From Chloroflexota bacterium (GTDB lineage Bacteria > Chloroflexota > Dehalococcoidia > SZUA-161), in contig QIGA01000180.1 in the NCBI GenBank assembly GCA_003229915.1, positions 1 to 9,137 of the forward strand: DNA of 9,137 nt, written 5' to 3'. How positions within the stretch are numbered: the first letter of the stretch is position 1; each line of letters opens with the position of its first letter. Positions 7,201 through 9,137 of the stretch are shown one piece after another. The notes below the pieces were generated by a model. It saw nothing but the letters and a program-made list of their open reading frames with translations. It searched no databases and was not told where the DNA came from. The position numbers were made by a program, and so were the translations under genes.

Positions 7201-8100
7201 ATGGCGCAGAGCTTCAAGGAGGCCCTCAACTCGGGCAAGTTTATTATAACCAGCGAGATCGGCCCGCCCAAGGGAACCAACCTCGAGAAGATGCGTCACC
7301 ATATCGACCTGCTCAGGGATAAGGTGGACGGTCTCAATGTGACCGACCACCAGAGTTCGGTGATGCGCTTTCCCTCTATCGGCGGCTGTCTGGAGATCAA
7401 GGAGCACGGTGGCGAACCCATACTGCAGATGACCTGCCGCGACCGCAATCAAATGGCTCTTCAAGCCGAGCTCCTCCTGGCATATACAAGGGGCATAAGG
7501 AATGTCCTCTGCCTCACAGGCGATTCAATCCCCATCGGGGACCACAAGGAGGCCAAAGGCGTCTTCGAACTCGACTCAGTCCAACTCCTCAGAACCATCA
7601 GGCAAATGGAATCGGGAAAGGACCTGGGAGGAAACGCCCTCGATGGAGCAGTCGAGTTCTGCGCCGGAGCGATTGTCACCCCAGAGGCAAATCCCATCGA
7701 ACCCCAGCTCATCAAGTTCGAGAAAAAAATCGAAGCCGGGGCTGAATTCATCCAGACCCAGGCGATCTATGACCTGGACAACTTCCGCAAGTTCATGGAG
7801 TACGCCCGCAAATTCCCCGTCAAGATTCTGGCGGGGATAGTCCTGCTCGTATCGGCCAGAATGGCCAAGTATATGAACGAGAACGTGCCCGGCATCTTCG
7901 TACCGCAGAACCTGATCGCTGAGCTGGAAGCCGCGCCCAAAGGCGAAGCGCTTAACAAAGGCATCGAGATCGCCGGCCGCATGATCGCCGCACTGAAAAA
8001 AGATTCGATCTGCGATGGAGTGCACCTAATGGCAATCGGCAGGGAAGAGGTGGTCCCAGACATCCTGGCCGCCGCTGGCATAAACGGGCACAAACCCTGA
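7201..8100 (+). CDS. metF: MetF, 5,10-methylene-tetrahydrofolate reductase catalytic subunit
   Basis: This 299-residue FAD-dependent TIM-barrel enzyme reduces 5,10-methylene-THF to 5-methyl-THF, the last methyl-branch step before transfer to the corrinoid protein or to methionine synthesis. Recognisable elements are TSEIGPPKG near the N-terminus (Glu19 in the place of the catalytic acid of E. coli MetF), the strand NVTDHQSS, MTCRDRN, and LTGD at 105-108 (Asp108, flavin-tuning Asp position). Also present are GAIVTPEANP and the FIQTQAIYD strand around residues 183-191, which is characteristic for folate binding. The length is that of a single-domain bacterial MetF. ATG 7201 is preferred because GAGGAGG lies just upstream; a GTG at 7186 would overlap the metV stop and include the ribosome binding site in the coding region. 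With metV directly upstream this is a MetVF-type reductase, whose electron donor is usually not free NADPH alone. Confidence 0.94.
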   Translation: MAQSFKEALNSGKFIITSEIGPPKGTNLEKMRHHIDLLRDKVDGLNVTDHQSSVMRFPSIGGCLEIKEHGGEPILQMTCRDRNQMALQAELLLAYTRGIRNVLCLTGDSIPIGDHKEAKGVFELDSVQLLRTIRQMESGKDLGGNALDGAVEFCAGAIVTPEANPIEPQLIKFEKKIEAGAEFIQTQAIYDLDNFRKFMEYARKFPVKILAGIVLLVSARMAKYMNENVPGIFVPQNLIAELEAAPKGEALNKGIEIAGRMIAALKKDSICDGVHLMAIGREEVVPDILAAAGINGHKP

Positions 8101-8121
8101 AAACGGGGGGACTGGAGCATC

Positions 8122-8152
8122 GTAGCGTGGGTGAAATGAAATGGAGCCCACC
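8122..8152. repeat. Truncated copy of a GTGGGTG...CCCACC hairpin repeat
   Basis: The segment GTGAAATGAAATGGAGCCCA is nearly the same as GTGGAATGAAATGGAACCCA inside the complete element at 8415-8497, in the same orientation. The arms at 8127-8132 and 8146-8151 pair (one G-U). Only the first hairpin of the element is present. It starts about 20 bases after the metF stop and may help end the transcript. Confidence 0.6.
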
Positions 8153-8215
8153 GCACATCACAAACCCTCAGCATCGATCGGCTCGATTCCAGGCGCGGCC
8201 AGGCCCTCTCGACCC

Positions 8216-8314
8216 TGCGAGCGCAGCACCCCGGCATGTCGGGGTTACTTGGTGCAGAAACGGCTCAGTGTCGGGGAGGTAATTTCTTAGGAGGCACGAA
8301 GTGCCGAAGCAATC
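8216..8314. repeat. Dispersed ~100-bp repeat, copy 1
   Basis: This copy shares most bases with 8513-8600: TGCGAG, CAGCACCCC, the palindrome at 8229-8244, TCGGGGTTACT, ACTCAG/GCTCAG and TTTCTTAGGA, in direct orientation. The palindrome CCCCGGCATGTCGGGG has one G-T pair. A second small hairpin GGCAC-GAA-GTGCC lies at 8293-8305. The outer end seen in copy 2 (GTCAT) is missing, so this copy looks decayed or truncated. Confidence 0.7.
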
Positions 8315-8328
8315 CAGGGGTGGGGGAT

Positions 8329-8381
8329 GTAGGGGCGTTCAATTGAACGCCCCAGAGAGGGCGCGGTCACCGCGCCCCTAC
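8329..8381. repeat. 53-bp palindromic mini-element with 9-bp terminal inverted repeats
   Basis: The ends GTAGGGGCG (8329-8337) and CGCCCCTAC (8373-8381) are perfect inverted repeats. Inside are two back-to-back palindromes: a perfect 22-bp one at 8332-8353 centred on AATT, and a 9-bp-arm one at 8359-8377 (GGGCGCGGT and ACCGCGCCC). Shape and size are those of a non-autonomous REP- or MITE-like element. No target duplication is evident. Confidence 0.75.
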
Positions 8382-8414
8382 GGCGAACCGCAAACGCCCA
8401 ACGGTGGTAGAGGG

Positions 8415-8497
8415 GTAGGGTGGGTGGAATGAAATGGAACCCACCTTCCTATGTCGAGACGGAAATGGTGGGTTGCGCTGCGCTACACCCACCCTAC
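8415..8497. repeat. 83-bp element with perfect 12-bp terminal inverted repeats
   Basis: GTAGGGTGGGTG at 8415-8426 is exactly complementary to CACCCACCCTAC at 8486-8497. Within it, the arms GGTGGGT (8419-8425) and ACCCACC (8439-8445) make a first hairpin. The same two arms recur at 8467-8473 and 8487-8493 as a second hairpin, so the arms can also pair end to end. A partial copy lies at 8122-8152. This is typical of a non-autonomous dispersed repeat. Confidence 0.75.
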
Positions 8498-8506
8498 TTT
8501 CTAAAT

Positions 8507-8613
8507 GTCATTGCGAGTACAGCACCCCGACATGTCGGGGTTACTGGTGAAGAAACAACTCAGTGACGGGGAGGTAGTTTCTTAGGAGCAGCGTAAAGCA
8601 ACCTCACAATGAC
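8507..8613. repeat. Dispersed ~100-bp repeat, copy 2, with inverted ends
   Basis: The ends GTCATTGCGAG (8507-8517) and CTCACAATGAC (8603-8613) are inverted repeats matching at 10 of 11 bases. The perfect 16-bp palindrome CCCCGACATGTCGGGG lies at 8525-8540. The core is a direct copy of 8216-8314 with a handful of substitutions and a one-base indel. This appears to be the fuller copy of the family. Confidence 0.75.
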
Positions 8614-8739
8614 CTCCCAACCCTCTCCACTGGAAGTTTTCCCAAAGTAGTATGTTCACCGCCACACCAAGACTCTAGGCTTCTTCTAAGCAATCTCTGG
8701 CACCCTAGATACTAGGCCTGCCTGAGAATTATGGGTGGG

Positions 8740-8782
8740 TTGGAGCATCCGCTCCAACTGTACCTAGAGCAGATGCTCTAGG
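8740..8782. repeat. Pair of adjacent perfect hairpins
   Basis: The first hairpin has arms TTGGAGC (8740-8746) and GCTCCAA (8751-8757) around ATCC. The second has arms CCTAGAGCA (8763-8771) and TGCTCTAGG (8774-8782) around GA. The two share the pattern GAGCA-TC/GAT-GCTC, as if one arose from the other. No T run follows either. Probably another palindromic repeat unit. Confidence 0.6.
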
Positions 8783-8803
8783 CTACCCTGTTTTGCTGAG
8801 TTT

Positions 8804-8844
8804 TCGGACACCCTCCTGGAGGGAAACCAAGATGTCCGATGCTT
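8804..8844 (+). terminator. Compound stem-loop followed by a short T run, possible weak terminator
   Basis: The outer arms TCGGACA (8804-8810) and TGTCCGA (8833-8839) enclose an inner hairpin CCCTC-CTG-GAGGG (8811-8823) and a nine-base bulge. TGCTTTTC follows. It lies 700 bases after metF with no gene immediately before it, so it may equally be a mobile-repeat hairpin. Confidence 0.3.
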
Positions 8845-8850
8845 TTCTCG

Positions 8851-9007
8851 CGCCCTAATCCGTGAGTCCAGATTCAAAAAGCCCACCCGCCAAGTGAATC
8901 TTCAAAGTTAGCCGCGAGTTCATCGTGATTCCCCTCCCCTGACGGGAGGGGATTATGCGGAACCATGCCAGAGACTAATGATTAACGAAATCCACGGATT
9001 AAGGGCG
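8851..9007. repeat. 157-bp segment bounded by imperfect 14-bp inverted repeats, with internal hairpin
   Basis: CGCCCTAATCCGTG at 8851-8864 is complementary to CACGGATTAAGGGCG at 8993-9007 apart from one extra A. Between them, arms TCCCCTCCC (8930-8938) and GGGAGGGGA (8944-8952) form a 9-bp stem with loop CTGAC. No open frame lies inside. This would suit a non-autonomous mobile element, but no flanking target duplication can be made out, so a chance composite of smaller repeats is possible. Confidence 0.5.
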
Positions 9008-9098
9008 TCAATTGACCGGAAAGTCCCCATATGCCCATGCAGTCAAGGGTAACACGAGTTTCAGGGGGAAAAGTGAGCTAACGGTGAGAAAAGGCATG

Positions 9099-9127
9099 TT
9101 GACCGTAAGCGACGCGCCCAATATAAT
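9099..9127 (+). promoter_or_regulatory. Near-consensus sigma70 promoter pointing out of the window
   Basis: TTGACC at 9099-9104 (5 of 6) and TATAAT at 9122-9127 (6 of 6) are separated by exactly 17 bp. Transcription would start near 9134. This is the best promoter match in the window, and the gene it serves must lie beyond the right edge. Confidence 0.7.
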
Positions 9128-9137
9128 CGCTGGTAAT

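Larger units (their letters stand above)
8101..9137. other. Gene-free 1-kb stretch rich in short palindromic repeats
   Basis: No open frame of gene quality is seen on either strand from 8101 to the end; a few short frames reach in from the metF region only. Instead there are at least six structured mini-repeats, listed separately, most with perfect or near-perfect terminal inverted repeats. No rRNA, tRNA or CRISPR pattern is recognised. The stretches 8153-8215, 8614-8739 and 9008-9098 show nothing assignable. No good terminator with a T run follows metF; hairpins in the first repeats may end its transcript. Confidence 0.7.

Noticed and set aside
8332..8353. Regulator operator at the perfect 22-bp palindrome
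   Set aside because: It sits inside a mini-element with its own terminal inverted repeats and far from any start codon, so a mobile repeat explains it better.
8216..8613. CRISPR array
   Set aside because: Only two copies of a ~100-bp imperfect repeat are present, with structured elements rather than spacers between them, and no cas genes.
8930..8954. Rho-independent terminator at the CCCCTCCC/GGGAGGGG hairpin
   Set aside because: The stem is strong but is followed by ATTATGCGG with no T run, and no gene ends nearby on either strand; treated as part of a repeat.

Overview
The window carries one compact five-gene operon on the + strand (about 154 to 8100), followed by roughly 1 kb of non-coding DNA packed with short palindromic repeats. 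The genes are, in order: a 892-residue formate-dehydrogenase-alpha-like iron-sulfur/molybdopterin protein, a NuoE-like [2Fe-2S] protein, a large NuoF-GltD fusion flavoprotein, MetV, and MetF. The first three match the subunit set of soluble NAD-linked formate dehydrogenases (FdsA, FdsG, FdsB type). The last two are the Wood-Ljungdahl methylene-tetrahydrofolate reductase pair.

The most interesting point is that the formate-dehydrogenase-like subunit has lost the residues that act on formate. Where Escherichia coli FdhF has Sec140-His141, this protein reads Tyr351-Ser352. At the position of FdhF Arg333 it has Gln544. The cofactor-binding framework and the upstream iron-sulfur relay are largely kept. 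Together with the adjoining metV and metF, this suggests that the operon may encode a multi-subunit, pyridine-nucleotide-linked and possibly electron-bifurcating methylene-THF reductase, with the FdhA-like protein reused as an electron-transfer or scaffold subunit or acting on another substrate. This is inference; the sequence shows only gene order and residue changes.

Layout: 1-33 may be the last codons of an upstream gene. A strong hairpin at 60-90 probably terminates it. A sigma70-like promoter at 101-129 and a ribosome binding site at 142-145 then lead to a TTG start at 154. The first three genes are spaced by at most a few bases. An 82-bp gap before metV holds an unusual inverted array of 7-bp repeats. 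metV and metF are separated by 11 bp. From 8101 to the end there is no convincing gene. There are two copies of a roughly 100-bp repeat, several palindrome-based mini-elements, a 157-bp stretch bounded by inverted repeats, and, in the last 40 bases, a near-consensus promoter pointing out of the window.

Organism: a GC-rich (by eye) anaerobic bacterium with a Wood-Ljungdahl methyl branch. The iron-sulfur/flavin enzyme set and the style of dispersed palindromic repeats resemble environmental Chloroflexota such as Dehalococcoidia. No phylogenetic marker is present, so this is a guess.
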